From positions 3,530,828 to 3,594,827 of the forward strand of contig FN649758.1 of NCBI GenBank assembly GCA_000310025.1: a stretch of 64,000 bases of DNA, in the 5' to 3' direction. Within the stretch, counting starts at the first letter, position 1. The number at the start of each line of letters is the position of its first letter. The position numbers were made by a program, and so were the translations under genes. The DNA is from Ectocarpus siliculosus. Lineage: Eukaryota; Sar; Phaeophyceae; Ectocarpales; Ectocarpaceae. The notes under the pieces were generated by a model. It worked only from the letters and a program-made list of their open reading frames with translations, was not told the origin of the DNA and searched no databases. Of the stretch, positions 34,379-44,577 are shown piece by piece.

Positions 34379-35470
34379 CACGAGCGGGGAGGGTGCAGTA
34401 AGATAAGCGGCGGCAAGCCGTCTAGAAGGACTTACACGTCAGGCTTCAACTCTTGGTGCACGTTTCGGAGGCTGACGGAGAAGCCCAAGTTCCTAGGGCA
34501 ACGTGCCGGGGACCTTCATGTGTGGGAGTTGATAGATTTCGTAGCCTGGTGTTTCGAGTCTGAGGGTAATCTAGCGAGTACAATATCCGGAAAACTCACG
34601 GCTGTACAACATTTTCATAGGCTGGAAGCTTCTGTCGAGCTAGACTTGTCGTCTCCGATGTTGAAATGTGGGCTAAGGGGGATTGAGAGGAACCACGTGG
34701 CCATGGGGACGGTACGCCGTGTGCGCCTGCCTGTGTCTTGGCGTATGCTGCTGGACGGGGAAAGCGCAAGCCAGAACTGGGGGGAAGGGGGCAGAGTGAT
34801 GTGGCTGTGTCTGTGCTTGTCCTATCTCTTCATCACATGGTCTGATGAGGTGTTCGCGAATGATGCGGGCAGGGTGCATGAGGCACACTGTCTTACGAGG
34901 GCGGACGTAGCATTGTTTGCTGGCGAGACGCAATTAGTCTTTAGTCACTATCGTAGAGCAGACCGTGTCGAAATGAGGGTTAGAGGGCACAAGGCCGATC
35001 AAGAGCAGAAAGGAAACATACGGGTCCGTACGCGAGGCGAAGTCACCGGACCACAGTCAGGTGTGAGAGCACGCGGCGGCGCGGTGGCTCTTGTGGTGGA
35101 GCTGTTATCGTGTCATGCGACGTTGCCTGACTCCGCACCGTTGGCTTCGTACCGTAGTGGAAGAGCAGTGAGAGTAGTGAGGTATAGTGCTGCCCTCCGT
35201 GCAGTCAGAGAAGTGGTAGCGAAGTCGGGGCGTAACCCCCAGGAGTACGCGTTGCACTCGTTGCGAATTGGAGGCGCGACGGCTCTTGCATCGGGCGGAG
35301 ACATCGCAGAACGAGTGATTCAGAGAGAAGGGAAGTGGAGGTCGGATGCATACAAGCCGTACGCGCGAAACAATGTAGAGGATTCGCGGCGAGTGTCACG
35401 GAAACTTACAGACGGCAGTAGGATCGTATCGAGACAGCCGGGGGAGGGGACCGTCTGGGGGAACGGATAG
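34379..35470 (+). CDS. Tyrosine recombinase (phage-integrase-type), probably catalytically impaired
   Basis: The frame is open from a TAG at 34,376 to the stop at 35,468. No ATG lies near its beginning, but the N-terminal part (RRTYTSGFNSWCTF near 34,425) is a typical SAM-like core-binding domain, so coding starts upstream of the first internal ATG, perhaps after a splice acceptor (CATTTTAG at 34,378). In the catalytic domain HSLRIGG provides the H-x2-R motif, GKW the His/Trp, and AYKPYAR the nucleophilic Tyr. The first arginine, usually in a LLRxSE-like motif, is not seen: the aligned segment reads FITWSDEVF, with Trp where Arg is expected. Such enzymes integrate or excise DNA through a covalent 3'-phosphotyrosine. 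It might still be a defective copy of an active family. Confidence 0.8.
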   Translation, partial: HERGGCSKISGGKPSRRTYTSGFNSWCTFRRLTEKPKFLGQRAGDLHVWELIDFVAWCFESEGNLASTISGKLTAVQHFHRLEASVELDLSSPMLKCGLRGIERNHVAMGTVRRVRLPVSWRMLLDGESASQNWGEGGRVMWLCLCLSYLFITWSDEVFANDAGRVHEAHCLTRADVALFAGETQLVFSHYRRADRVEMRVRGHKADQEQKGNIRVRTRGEVTGPQSGVRARGGAVALVVELLSCHATLPDSAPLASYRSGRAVRVVRYSAALRAVREVVAKSGRNPQEYALHSLRIGGATALASGGDIAERVIQREGKWRSDAYKPYARNNVEDSRRVSRKLTDGSRIVSRQPGEGTVWGNG

Positions 35471-35598
35471 TTGATTTATTCGGTAGTCGTCCAGAAACTG
35501 ACCTCGATGTGGGTGTTGTAGAATGGTGTGTACCATTTGAGGACTTGGTCAGTTTTGGGACTCCTTCGTTTGCAGTCGTAGTCCCCCGGCTAGTATTT

Positions 35599-35693
35599 GT
35601 GGGGAGAGAGATGGATTTGTAAGAGTTGACGCCGGCCTTTGCAGCTAACGCGGCCGGAGAGACGATGAGCGTTTCGTGCGTCTCTCTCCCCAC
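35599..35693 (+). repeat. 95-bp stem-loop downstream of the recombinase
   Basis: GTGGGGAGAGAGA (35,599-35,611) pairs perfectly with TCTCTCTCCCCAC (35,681-35,693). Inside, CCGGCC (35,632-35,637) pairs with GGCCGG (35,652-35,657). It lies between the stop codon and the element's right end. It may be a transcript 3' end, a recombinase binding site, or incidental. Confidence 0.6.
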
Positions 35694-35886
35694 CACGTAG
35701 CCTAGAAACCGAAGAAATAATGAAGCAATTCGAAAGAAAACAAAATAAACTACTGGATACTTTCTGGCGGATTTGGTTTCCGTGGGCGACTTCATGTTGC
35801 CTGCGGCCTAAAAAGCAGGGTGTGTTAATACGAATCCTAAAGTATACGGCACGGCAGCAGGATTCAAACGAAGCTTAATGTGTAGA

Positions 35887-36938
35887 CTATGCTAGATCTC
35901 GTACCGTTTCAGTGGTCGATGACCGTGCCCTCCCCGACGCAGCCCTCATGGGTTCTTCGACGGTCCTGCCCACCCTTGCGCCCTGGGTGGCGGAACTTAC
36001 TCCCGGTGAGCTTGACACTCCTTTGGCCCCTTTTGCCTTGGGCCCCGTCTTCTGCCGGTCAGAGAAGACGCAATCGGCTCCATTCTTTCGGCACGACCGG
36101 CACGGGCTGTCCTTGCCGAAAGGCGCAGAGCATTTTGTCTGCAGCGGCAAGGACACGATGCAAACACTTGGGTCATTGATACAAGCCAATGCCGTGTCAA
36201 GGTGGGCCTACCAATGCCGATAAACACTCCTGCTGTTCAGGGAGGCCATTTTCCAGTACGGATCAGGCGGACTGCCGCACCTGACTAATCTGCAATCCTT
36301 CGTGCCTCATGAGACAACCGTTAGGGACGTTTTAGCAGGCCCTGGCACGATCGCCTACATCCTTCTTTCATCTGATTGACTTCGATTTTGTTTCGTTCCT
36401 CACGTGCAGGAACACGCATACTATCAGACCGCTTGGTGGTTCTCTCCGTTGGGATAGATATTCGTCGTGTGCGGTGGTTTGGGGCGTCAAATCCGTGAAG
36501 AATTTGTTTGAAACGAGGCCGTCACACATCGGAGCTTGCAACGCCAAGAGAGCACTGTAGTACCAGCAACAGCAGCCTCATCGCTGCCATTTGTGGACAC
36601 GGAGTCACCGGACAACATACTGGAACCGAGAGCTCAATATGTCACGACAAGCTGCAGATCCGCCAGTTGGCGAGAAAACGCTTTGGAGATGATGGTGGTA
36701 TTGGTTGGTGAACGTGCCGCCGTTCTCTGTCGGAACCACTCTCTGTACTAGGTCCACCAATGACAACCAGAGGACAGGCGTCATGGCCGCACCAGTACAA
36801 AGTGTTGCCGTCTGTCCCTTTCTACTGATCCTCTCCACTGACCTTCTTCTGGAAACACCGGTCACAGCTCTTCCGGCTCGAGCGGTGCTTGGATCAGGGC
36901 GTCCGGACCCCTTGAATTTTGGTTCGGTCAGTCGCCAT
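35887..36938 (-). pseudogene. Zn(II)2Cys6 gene, copy 3 (premature stop in exon 1)
   Basis: Exon 1 is 36,938-36,843 (96 nt, one codon shorter than copies 1 and 2) and exon 2 starts at 36,138. All six cluster cysteines are present and the splice sites are intact. The Trp codon of copy 1 exon 1 (TGG) is TGA here, upstream of the cluster, so translation from the normal ATG would stop. No in-frame ATG follows before the cluster. Confidence 0.7.
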
Positions 36939-38399
36939 GTCGAACCGTGAAGAATCGATCCTGTCAAGTGTACGTGGGAGCAAGGGTCAACGGGAAAAAC
37001 AATTTAATACACATAGGCCCACTAATCGAAAATCGGGGTCCGTGGGCGAGGGGCGGGTGGGGGGGGACTTCATTTTTCTACATATTTGCGTATGGGGCAC
37101 CGCGGATAGAAAACCTCTGCAGCAGGGGGGTCGATGACTTATTGTCGTGAACGAAGTCCCCTATACTTATTCCTATATATTACAGAAAATCGAAATTGCC
37201 CTCCAGCGAGGATGGGGGGGGGTGGCCCATGTGTGCGGGACAATTTATTCACGTAGACCCTTGGCAGAGAGGTGACCAGCAATAATCTGTTTGACCGAAA
37301 GCGAACGTCGAAAGATCAACATCGATTTATGCATAGGAACACGGTGTCGCCTCGTTGAACATCCAAATTAATTGGAGTCGTGGGTCCAATGGGACACGAC
37401 AGGTGATCATGTTAAAGGTCCCAACAATTTGCAGCATCAAATGCTATTGACGCTAAACCATATAAGGCGAGGATGCACTGTCGGGAGTCTCGATGCGAAT
37501 TGGTCTGGCGGAAAGCGTGTCGCCTCCCGTTCGTAGTCTAGCGAGGACAAAGTCGTTTCATTCCGAAAGGCGTCTACGTCTGTCCGTCCGTGCTTGGATA
37601 GAACAAAAACAATGCGCACAAGTCAGCCGGTGGAAAAGCAGTAGCCGCTGTCGAGGGGGAATCGTTGTTGTCGCACTGTAGCATCAAGACATTCGCATGC
37701 TTTCACGTTCATTCGCGCGTTCGGCATGGGTTTTCGTTTTGACGTGGACGTCGAACAGGTACAGGGAACAGCAGCCAAACGCTGTTTGTGTCTATCCACG
37801 ATTGATTTTTCGGGACGTCGAAGAGCAACTTAACCCGCATCCGCCACGACCACCAAAAGGTAACCACGGCGAGAACGGTGCCACGTAGACGGTACGCGTT
37901 GACATGAGCTCTATTTGATTGGTCTACTGTACGTCGTAGTATTGCAACGGCAGGCACGGGTCGAGCGAGCTGTTGGTGACAATGCAGCTCAGCTCACTGA
38001 CTCACGGTCGTCGCCAATATCGGGGGAACGATGAACAGACACATGCCTCTATAGGACATTCATTTTCTTTCACGCCATGCTGTCGAAGGAGTTCGGAGGG
38101 GAGCATTACTGAAGCTATCCCCTGTCAACCTTGCCTTTTCAATAGTTGTTTCCGTGGTAGCTTGAATTCGAGTCGGTGGTGGTGTCGAGGGTAGTGAGGT
38201 GTGGTGGGAGGTGAGAATTGGACGATCGCAATGGACGTTACAGAATTGACAGGTAGATGGGTTGAACTGGCAAGTGACTCTTCGACGTTTTGTTGAACCA
38301 TGTTCAACAGCCCGGAAGTTTTGTTGACAGTTTCAAGGAACATCAACAAATAGTCTACGGTTTTTGAACATCCCTTGCAAGGTGCGTTTGGTCCTTCAC

Positions 38400-38578
38400 A
38401 GTGCTGAACTCTTCTCGCATTAACAGTCGAAGGCAAAGTACCGCAGAAGGGAACGGTAGAGAGGGGCTGTTCTGTGTGACCACGGGTTGGGGTAACGGCA
38501 CTAGGCTGTGAGCGCTGATTTTGAAGTGAAGACAAAAATAAATAAAAAATAAAAGTAAAATAAATAAAAAATATTAGA
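38400..38578 (+). mobile_element. 5'-truncated SINE fragment
   Basis: From AGTGCTGAA to an A-rich tail (AAATAAATAAAAAATAAAAG) the sequence matches the 3' body of the SINEs at 22,794 and 25,906 but lacks the tRNA head. It interrupts D of ACD copy 3 after CCTTCAC. The other copies read CCTTCACTAGCACC there. Confidence 0.7.
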
Positions 38579-39171
38579 GGGTACGAGCAATCAGCGTGAC
38601 CTACAGAAACCATCCGACTGTCGCATGGGCGACTGTCTTTCGTGTTGACCGTGGTCGTCCGTGGTTGGCCTCAACCAAATCAAATCCTTGGTCGAACGCT
38701 TTTGCTTTTCACAGGACATTGGGGGGTTGGAAGAATGTTCTGGCGGTTTCAATCCCCCGATCCTCGTTACGTTCCGGTTGTTCGGCGTAGAACAGTGCCA
38801 ATTCGACGAAGAACTGCTTGTGGTGTTGTGGAAGGGATGGGGAGGCCAAGCACCGAAGAGGGCAGGGCCACAACGGGTGATCGAGCCCCTCTTGGTTGAG
38901 CGCGGCTGGTGTCGGTTGTCATACCCGACATGGGTTTCCACATCTCTACCATTCGTTCGGCCAAAAATTCCATATATTGATATGAACACAAAATGCACAA
39001 GCCACGAAGTGTCAAACTGAGTTAGACTTCTACCCTTGTCCTCACCACGCACCGATAGTAGTACATGTTGAGTCCATCTCAAAACATCAACAGACTATAG
39101 GCAGCACGTTCTGCATACCTCCGACGAAGTCTGTACAATTTTTCGAGGGAATCTCTGCTCAATCTCCCACG

Positions 39172-39527
39172 CGGCACCCATGGGCACTTCATGGGCAGCC
39201 CATGAACTGCCCACGAATTGCCCACCGTGGGCAATTCAGCCTAGACCTCGCCACCATAATATCAACCTAGAACTTATGACCATCGGCACATCAACCCAGA
39301 ACTTTGCCACCCGGCGCCAACCTATAGCACGTATCGTATGGGTTTGGGTTTAGGGTTAGGGCTAGCGTTAGGGTTATTTTTTGCCGTTATGATGCCCGTT
39401 CCAACGCAGATAATCTAATCTAGGCGTACACTGGTTCCGGTTGGAAGGGCAATTATTGACCGCCCATGGGCCGCCCTTGGGCTCCCGATGGGCAGCCCAT
39501 GGAACAACGTGGTGCCCATGGGCTGTT
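39172..39527. mobile_element. Small element with inverted GCCCATGGGC-rich ends (MITE or foldback-like)
   Basis: The left end (CACCCATGGGCACTTCATGG, then GCAGCCCATG) is an imperfect inverted copy of the right end (near 39,470-39,527: CGATGGGCAGCCCATGG, then GTGCCCATGGGCTG). Both ends are themselves dense in short palindromes. The interior is about 240 bp and non-coding. No target duplication is evident, so boundaries are approximate. Confidence 0.4.
39340..39377 (+). repeat. Degenerate interstitial telomere-like repeats
   Basis: GGGTTTGGGTTTAGGGTTAG continues as GGCTAGCGTTAGGG. It mixes TTAGGG and TTTAGGG units over 38 bp. It is too short and degenerate to be a telomere end. Confidence 0.6.
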
Positions 39528-42500
39528 TAGGAAAAACGTAGAAAGTGTGGGAGACCCTCTCTGCCGGTGCTTGACACTATTTTACATTGTCATGAAAGTT
39601 GATGCGAATTTCGCATGAACTTGGGTCCAACTTCCATCCACACGCACCAAAGCTGAACGACGTTAATGGGAAGGGGGCATATTATAGTCCCGTACAGTAG
39701 TACACACAGTTGATCAACGTCGTCGGTACAATTTCGGGCGAAATGAGCCGGAAACAACTGCTTCATCATTCAAATGCTGAGAACGGACGTGCTCTACGTT
39801 CTTTAGGTCTAGCCTGAAACTTTTCACGATCCCGCAGGCCGACTTCCAACGATGCTGCAGTTTAGTCATTACCGCCTGCAACTGCAGCAGCAATGCCGGC
39901 CACCACAGCACGGCCATGGACATTTTCTACATCTCTTTAATGGGGAGCTTCAGCAGAAGCAGCAATGGCAAACGCATGAAGGCGAAGACTATCCGCCTCC
40001 GCCACCAGCAGTTCCCACCACAGCTCGACTTGTCGAACGACAGCGAATCGTTTTCCCAGGCTATGTGAACAATCAATTCGAGTTGTGGAGGCATCGGGGA
40101 TGGGCGGGGGGATAGCAACATGTGAAACGATGTGCACGGCGGCGGTGTGTGTCGGAGCAGCCAATGCTCGATGTACTCCAACATTTTCACTATGTGAACA
40201 TCTACACTTTGCACCTCCTACCTGTACATGATGTAGAAATCTAGAGTATGAAGTACAGTGTTCCAGTCTAGCACACAGGCAGGTTCAGGTGTCGGTTTAC
40301 TCATTCATATCAATACACAACAATATTTGTAATGACACCATGATGGCTCGTCCGACCATGACAATGCCCGTGATGCTGTAGTGAAACGAGGAACCACTGG
40401 ATTATGACCAAGCAAAACCCTTCCAACTTTCTCTCTCGTGCAAGGTTTCAGTTTCATTGTTGTGTAAACCGTAGGCATACTTTACAAGGCAACACAGTCA
40501 GTTGTGCATTGGCTCACCTCGCGGGCTCTTGCTGAATGGGTTCGCCGTCCATATTCCGCAGCTGATACGCCTTCCAGAGTGTCCCGCTCGGGCTGTTTGT
40601 CGGTCCAACCGACTCCTGCTTGAGGCGAGCCACAGCGGTTTTGGTCCAACTTTGCCCAAGCCGCAGGAAAACCGAAAACAATCGAATCGCGCAAGAACAG
40701 CAGCAGCGACAAGAAATACAACAATGGGGGTTAGCAAGCAGCATGAATAATTGCAGCTTGCTAAGTGGGCACCCACCGAACCATTTCAAGGTGCGTTGTG
40801 AAAGAGAATCTTGTTGAGTACTGTACAAACAAACTCTGTTGACCGTGGTCGAGCTAGCCCCCCTGAACTGAAGTGGAACCTAAAGGCGGTCGCAGAAGAA
40901 GAGGGCTATTTCTCGGCTAGCAGTTGCCGTGATGAGTGGAATACGGAAGCAATGGGTAGTTCTGGGGTTGTCATCGGTGCGGGTGGCAGAAAGTAACGGG
41001 TGATTCGGTGCTTCGGTTTGCATTCGCCTATGGTTCCCTCGGGTTGGGCATATCACATTCATCCGAAGATTGAGTATTCGTTCGGAGGTGTGATGCAGTC
41101 TCACCGCAGGAAGAATCGGTCGTTCGAACCACCAGGATCAATTTGCTATTGTCCGCCACCCAACCACAGTCGTATGCATCATAATAATTCTTCTTTTTGG
41201 GATTGCATTTCATCGCATTGTTGAACGAATGTTAGCTTGGCAAAAGACGGACATTCGATGCAAACAAATTTACAGGTATTTCATGCGGGCAAAATATTCC
41301 AGCATCATCGTACAGTTTCATTTCATCAGATCGCATTTCACTGAATGAAATCGTTAGAAGGCATTGTCGTTCAGCAAAAGACGGGCATTGCATGCAGGCA
41401 AATTTCACAGTTCGTATGACCATGGTTTGGTCGTCAAGGCATTTCATGTGGTCAAAGAGAAAGATTATGATGCACAGAGCTGTGGCCTACATCGATGTTG
41501 CTTCCGTAAACCACGTCTATCTCGCAAGAGTATCCCTAATCCTTTTGAGGAGAACACCCGCTGCGAATGCTGGGGACCTATAAGTTTTTATGTTGAACAT
41601 ACAGTACCCCCATGCGCAACGGGCTCTTGATGGGTCATACTCTCTCGCTGTGGTCGTGAAGGTAAGACGGTCATGAACTCCAGAGCGTCTACCTTCAACA
41701 CTACACTGGGTCTGGAAAAGAGGTGCAACCTCATGGTCAGATGTACGTGTACTGTAGTTCATGGCTATCCATGGCTGACTACTAGGGAACACTCATTCGC
41801 CGTTTCGTTCCCGGTTTGTGCCAAACGATTGTGGGCGTGCTTTGCCTACGATGCAAACGCGTACAGTGTACTGAAAACGTGTGGGAGACAGTGAAACGAG
41901 GCCAACAGTTATGTCGTGTACCTTCATGTTCATGTGCAACGATATAGGAGTTTTGAGAGTCCGACGTCAAGGGGAGAGCAATTTCCTCGAGGAGAAAGTT
42001 CATATCCCGACATAATTCACTTGGCCACGTATAGGGTATAACACTGTGCTGCCTGGGGCAATCGATCATTTTCGTCCGCTAATCCATTTCTTCCATCGTT
42101 TCATTGAATCCATCAATCCTCTAGTTCATCCTTCAATCCAATCCGTCCATGAATACACATCTGCCGATGCAATCATTGGAGGGTATAAACCATATCCATC
42201 ATGTGTCAACCCATTTGATCGATTTCAGTTCTCTCCAAGATACAGATGCCCCTCTAGAGTCAGCACAGCAGTGTATTCCAACGTTCTCGAGTCAACTAGA
42301 GTCATAGACACCTCTGACCATTGCGAACGTGTTTCAGGCACGCTGCCTGCATTCCAGATATCTTCAATTCGATATTCTGACGTGTTCCTCCTCTACCGAA
42401 ACTCGTCGCGACCCTCCACGACTCTGCTCTGCCTACACCATATTCTCCACGATGACAATACGGCGTACCTGTGTTCCGAAGCAGACCAACCCTGTTTTTT

Positions 42501-43269
42501 AGAGCAGTATTTTTGCGTGTGAAAGACCCACCTGACGGTTAACCTATCACCGATGGCGTGCATGTCCGCCCGCAGTTCCTTCTGGCGATTGCCATTGTTG
42601 GCCTTGACCCCGGCGACCGACGTCTGTGCGGCATCGGAGTTGGAGTTATTGGCATCGACCGCGAATCTCCTGGTGGGCATTCAGTCGATCACGCGAGAGG
42701 CGGCAATATATCGTGGCGACATGATCATTGAACAGACCGTGCGGGGGGTCCATTTGAATTCCAACTCTCATATTCCATTTGACAGTATGCCTCACCTCAC
42801 TTCATTTTGTCCAGTAGTTCGGGTAAAACTCATGGGGAACATATTCTTGATTTCTACGGTATTATAACGCTGAGGAATGCGCCTCGTCACCTTCTTCTGC
42901 TGTCTATCAATGTCACGAGCAACACCCCCATTCCTCACCAGTATGCCGTGGTCCACCGGGATGCAAGACCTTCGCTCGCATCGAGAGCGCAGGCCGCTGT
43001 AGTAGTCTCCGCTTCATGGCCAGACTGGGTGGTCAAAAGTGAGCAGGGTTGAGGGGGTGGGTGAAGAAGCTTTCTCCAACCTACTGTAGGGCCGTCCTTG
43101 TTAAACCAAGGCACACAACGCAATGAAACAGACTACTGGATACTTTCTGGCGGATTTGGTTTCCGTGGGCGACTTCACGTCGCCTGCGGCCTAAAAGGCA
43201 GGGTGTGGTAATACAAATCCTAAAATATACGGCACAGCAACAGGATTCAAACGAAGCTTAATGTGTAGA

Positions 43270-44335
43270 CTATGCTAGATCTCGTACCGTTTCAGTGGTC
43301 GATGACCGTGCCCTCCCCGACGCAGCCCTCATGGGTTCTTCGACGGTCCTGCCCACCCTTGCGCCCTGGGTGGCGGAACTTACTCCCGGTGAGCTTGACA
43401 CTCCTTTGGCCCCTTTTGCCTTGGGCCCCGTCTTCTGCCGGTCAGAGAAGACGCAATCGGCTCCATTCTTTCGGCACGACCGGCACGGGCTGTCCTTGCC
43501 GAAAGGCGCAGAGCATTTTGTCTGCAGCGGCAAGGACACGATGCAAACACTTGGGTCATTGATACAAGCCAATGCCGTGTCAAGGTGGGCCTACCAATGC
43601 CGATAAACACTCCTCCTGCTGTTCAGGGAGGCCATTTTCCAGTACGGATGAGGCGGACTGCCGCACCTGACTAATCTGCAATCCTTCGTGCCTCATGAGA
43701 CAACCGTTAGGGACGTTTTAGCAGGCCCTGGCACGATCGCCTACATCCTTCTTTCATCTGGTTGACTTCGATTTTGTTTCGTTCCTCACGTGCAGGAACA
43801 CGCATACTATCAGACCGCTTGGTGGTTCTCTCCGTTGGGATAGATATTCTTCGTGTGAGGTGGTTTGGGGCGTCAAATCCGTGAAGAATTTGTTTGAAAC
43901 GAGGCCGTCGCACATCGGAGCTTGCAACGCAAAGAGAGCACTGTAGTACCAGCAACAGCAGCCTCATCGCTGCCATTTGTGGACACGGAGTCACCGGACA
44001 ACATACTGGAACCGAGAGCTCAATATGTCACGACAAGCTGCAGATCCGCCAGTTGGCGAGAAAACGCTTTGGAGATGATGGTGGTATTGGTTGGTGAACG
44101 GGCCGCGCCTTTTTCGCCGTTTTCAGTCGGAACTACTCTCTGTACTAGGTCCACCAATGACAACCAGAGGGCAGGCGTCGTGGCCGCACCAGTACAAAGT
44201 GTTGCCGTCTGTCCCTTTCTACTTATCCTCTCCACTGACCTTCTTCTGGAAACACCGGTCACAGCTCTTCCGGCTCGAGGGGTGTTTGGATAAGGGCGTC
44301 CGGACCCCTTGAATTTTGGTTCGGTCAGTCGCCAT
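43270..44335 (-). CDS. Zn(II)2Cys6 (GAL4-type) DNA-binding protein, copy 4, intact exons
   Basis: Exon 1 (44,335-44,240) encodes 32 residues from ATG to SCDRCFQKK and ends at the donor GTCAGTGG. Exon 2 starts at 43,521 after CTGCAG with TKCSAPFGKDSPCRSC and includes GADCVF. The joined cluster has all six cysteines at C-x2-C-x6-C-x9-C-x2-C-x6-C, then QKTGPKAKGAKG as a basic linker. A GTAAGT donor at 43,383 and an acceptor TATTTTAG before 43,219 would add 14 codons and a TGA, giving about 92 residues. Unspliced exon 2 runs to TAG at 43,270, giving about 115. This is the copy with the best chance of being functional. The intron is 718 bp. The predicted role is sequence-specific DNA binding; no effector domain is seen. 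Confidence 0.7.
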
Positions 44336-44568
44336 GTCGAACCGTGAAGAATCGATCCTGTCAAGTGTACGTGGGAGCAAGGGTCAACGGGAAAAACAAT
44401 TTAATACACATAGGCCCACTAATCGAAAATCGGGGTCCGTGGGCGAGGGGCGGGTGGGGGGGACTTCATTTTTCTACATATTTGCGTATGGGGCACCGCG
44501 GATAGAAAACCTCTGCAGCAGGGGGGTCGATGACTTATTGTCGTGAACGAAGTCCCCTATACTTATTC

Positions 44569-44577
44569 CTATATATT
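44569..44577 (-). promoter_or_regulatory. TATA-like box upstream of zinc-cluster gene copy 4
   Basis: On the minus strand TATATAGG lies about 235 bp upstream of the ATG at 44,335, matching its position in the other copies. Confidence 0.35.

Larger units (their letters stand above)
33962..35748 (+). mobile_element. Crypton-like element with a tyrosine recombinase (1,787 bp)
   Basis: Every other A copy reads CAATGAAACAGACTACTGG here. In this copy CAATGAAACAG is followed by 1,787 bp and then ACTACTGG, so the boundaries are known to within one base. There are no terminal inverted repeats and no target duplication beyond one A, consistent with tyrosine-recombinase transposons such as Cryptons. 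The interior has a TATA-like box, one long recombinase frame and a downstream stem-loop. Its right end (GCAATTCGAAAGAAAACA) loosely resembles the left flank (GCAATGAAACAG), which could be a recombination site pair. It could alternatively be a DIRS-type fragment, but no RT is present. Confidence 0.75.
31134..38399. repeat. ACD repeat core, copy 3 (contains recombinase insertion)
   Basis: Block A runs from 31,134 to 33,961 and resumes at 35,749 after the inserted element. C and D follow to 38,399, where a SINE fragment cuts D at CCTTCAC. Without the insert the copy is about 5.48 kb, close to copy 4 (5.47 kb) and copy 2 (5.6 kb). Confidence 0.88.
38579..40291. other. Non-repeated stretch between ACD copies 3 and 4
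   Basis: This interval has no counterpart elsewhere in the window. Overlapping short frames on both strands (for example 38,591-39,082 minus) show no recognisable domain. It contains an inverted-repeat element and telomere-like motifs, described separately. Confidence 0.6.
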
